Shown one piece after another: positions 13,559 to 13,875 of a stretch of 13,875 nt of DNA (within the stretch, counting starts at the first letter, position 1; each line of letters begins with the position of its first letter). The stretch is from contig CAMOMF010000147.1 in NCBI GenBank assembly GCA_946619625.1, positions 1 through 13,875 of the forward strand, given 5' to 3'. The translations under genes were made by a program, and so were the position numbers. This stretch comes from an uncultured Bacteroidales bacterium (GTDB lineage Bacteria > Bacteroidota > Bacteroidia > Bacteroidales > Paludibacteraceae). The notes below the pieces were generated by a model. That model had not been told where the DNA came from. It worked only from the letters and a program-made list of their open reading frames with translations, and made no database searches.

Positions 13559-13875
13559 ATGAACGCCGCGGAGACGATACTGTCGCTAGAACAGTCTGTC
13601 GGGCAATTGATTGCACAATACAATCAGGCTCTTGAGCAGATTGACGAACTGCGCAACCAGAATAGTCTCCAACGCGATGAACTAATACGGACGCACGCAG
13701 AATTAGTGGACATGCAGAACAAATACAAAGCCCTGCAAACTGCTCATGCTCTCACGTGCGACTCGCCGCAACGAATAATGGCACGCAAGCACATCAACAC
13801 TCTAATCGCCAAAGGGGATAAAACACTAGATCTACTAAAACAATTAACGAATGACAGGATAGACCCCTACAGGTG
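13559..13875 (+). CDS. Small coiled-coil protein, partial at right edge
   Basis: From the ATG at 13559 the frame stays open for 105 codons to the window edge without a stop. Residues about 5-65 are rich in E, Q, L and K with heptad-like spacing and should form a coiled coil. A short linker (HALTCDSPQR, about 63-72) and a second helix (residues about 73-98, AR..INTLI.....LDLLKQL) follow. There is no signal peptide or membrane helix, so it is cytoplasmic. The pattern resembles the small coiled-coil proteins often found just before zapA in Bacteroidota, but the next gene is not visible and that link is an inference. It begins one base after the DUF3078 stop and probably shares its transcript. 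Confidence 0.7.
   Translation, partial: MNAAETILSLEQSVGQLIAQYNQALEQIDELRNQNSLQRDELIRTHAELVDMQNKYKALQTAHALTCDSPQRIMARKHINTLIAKGDKTLDLLKQLTNDRIDPYR

Overview
The window looks like chromosomal DNA from a Bacteroidota bacterium, most likely a Bacteroidales. The reasons are promoters of the Bacteroides type (TTG, 20 bases, TAnnTTTG) found three times in intergenic DNA with a fourth cut by the left edge, the protein families present (DUF3467, a DUF3078 outer-membrane barrel, a periplasmic lipoprotein glutaminyl cyclase, a NamZ/DUF1343 lipoprotein), and few strong Shine-Dalgarno sequences. Genus cannot be decided from the sequence alone. No rRNA, tRNA, CRISPR array, insertion sequence or phage gene was seen.

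Layout. (1) 1-530: secG on the + strand with a structured leader and an intrinsic terminator. (2) 587-3984, minus strand: a compact operon read prs, glutaminyl cyclase, sufC, sufD, driven by a promoter at 4014-4044. The cyclase and sufC overlap by 17 bases and sufC and sufD by 8. SufD is only about half the usual length, and sufB does not adjoin sufC. (3) 4093-11857, plus strand: a seven-gene run with gaps from about 37 bases down to overlaps, starting at a divergent promoter (4093-4123). It encodes an SGNH (rhamnogalacturonan-acetylesterase-like) esterase, a membrane family 2 glycosyltransferase, a DUF3467 protein, a NamZ-like exo-muramidase lipoprotein, a large FAD/Fe-S D-lactate-type dehydrogenase, a CYTH triphosphatase-fold protein and a HAD phosphatase/mutase. 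(4) 11858-12315: a gene-free stretch unusually rich in inverted repeats, ending in a promoter. (5) 12316-13875: a DUF3078 outer-membrane protein followed, one base later, by a small coiled-coil protein that runs off the right edge.

How the genes may work together. Most are housekeeping: Sec export, Fe-S assembly, PRPP synthesis. The most suggestive coupling is the overlap of the NamZ-like gene with the D-lactate-type dehydrogenase gene. NamZ releases MurNAc from peptidoglycan fragments, and MurNAc catabolism through the MurQ etherase yields D-lactate. A peptidoglycan-salvage unit that also burns the lactyl ether is therefore plausible, but this is inference. No wholly unknown system was identified with confidence; the main oddities are the short SufD, the missing sufB, the cyclase-sufC overlap and the palindrome-rich intergenic region.
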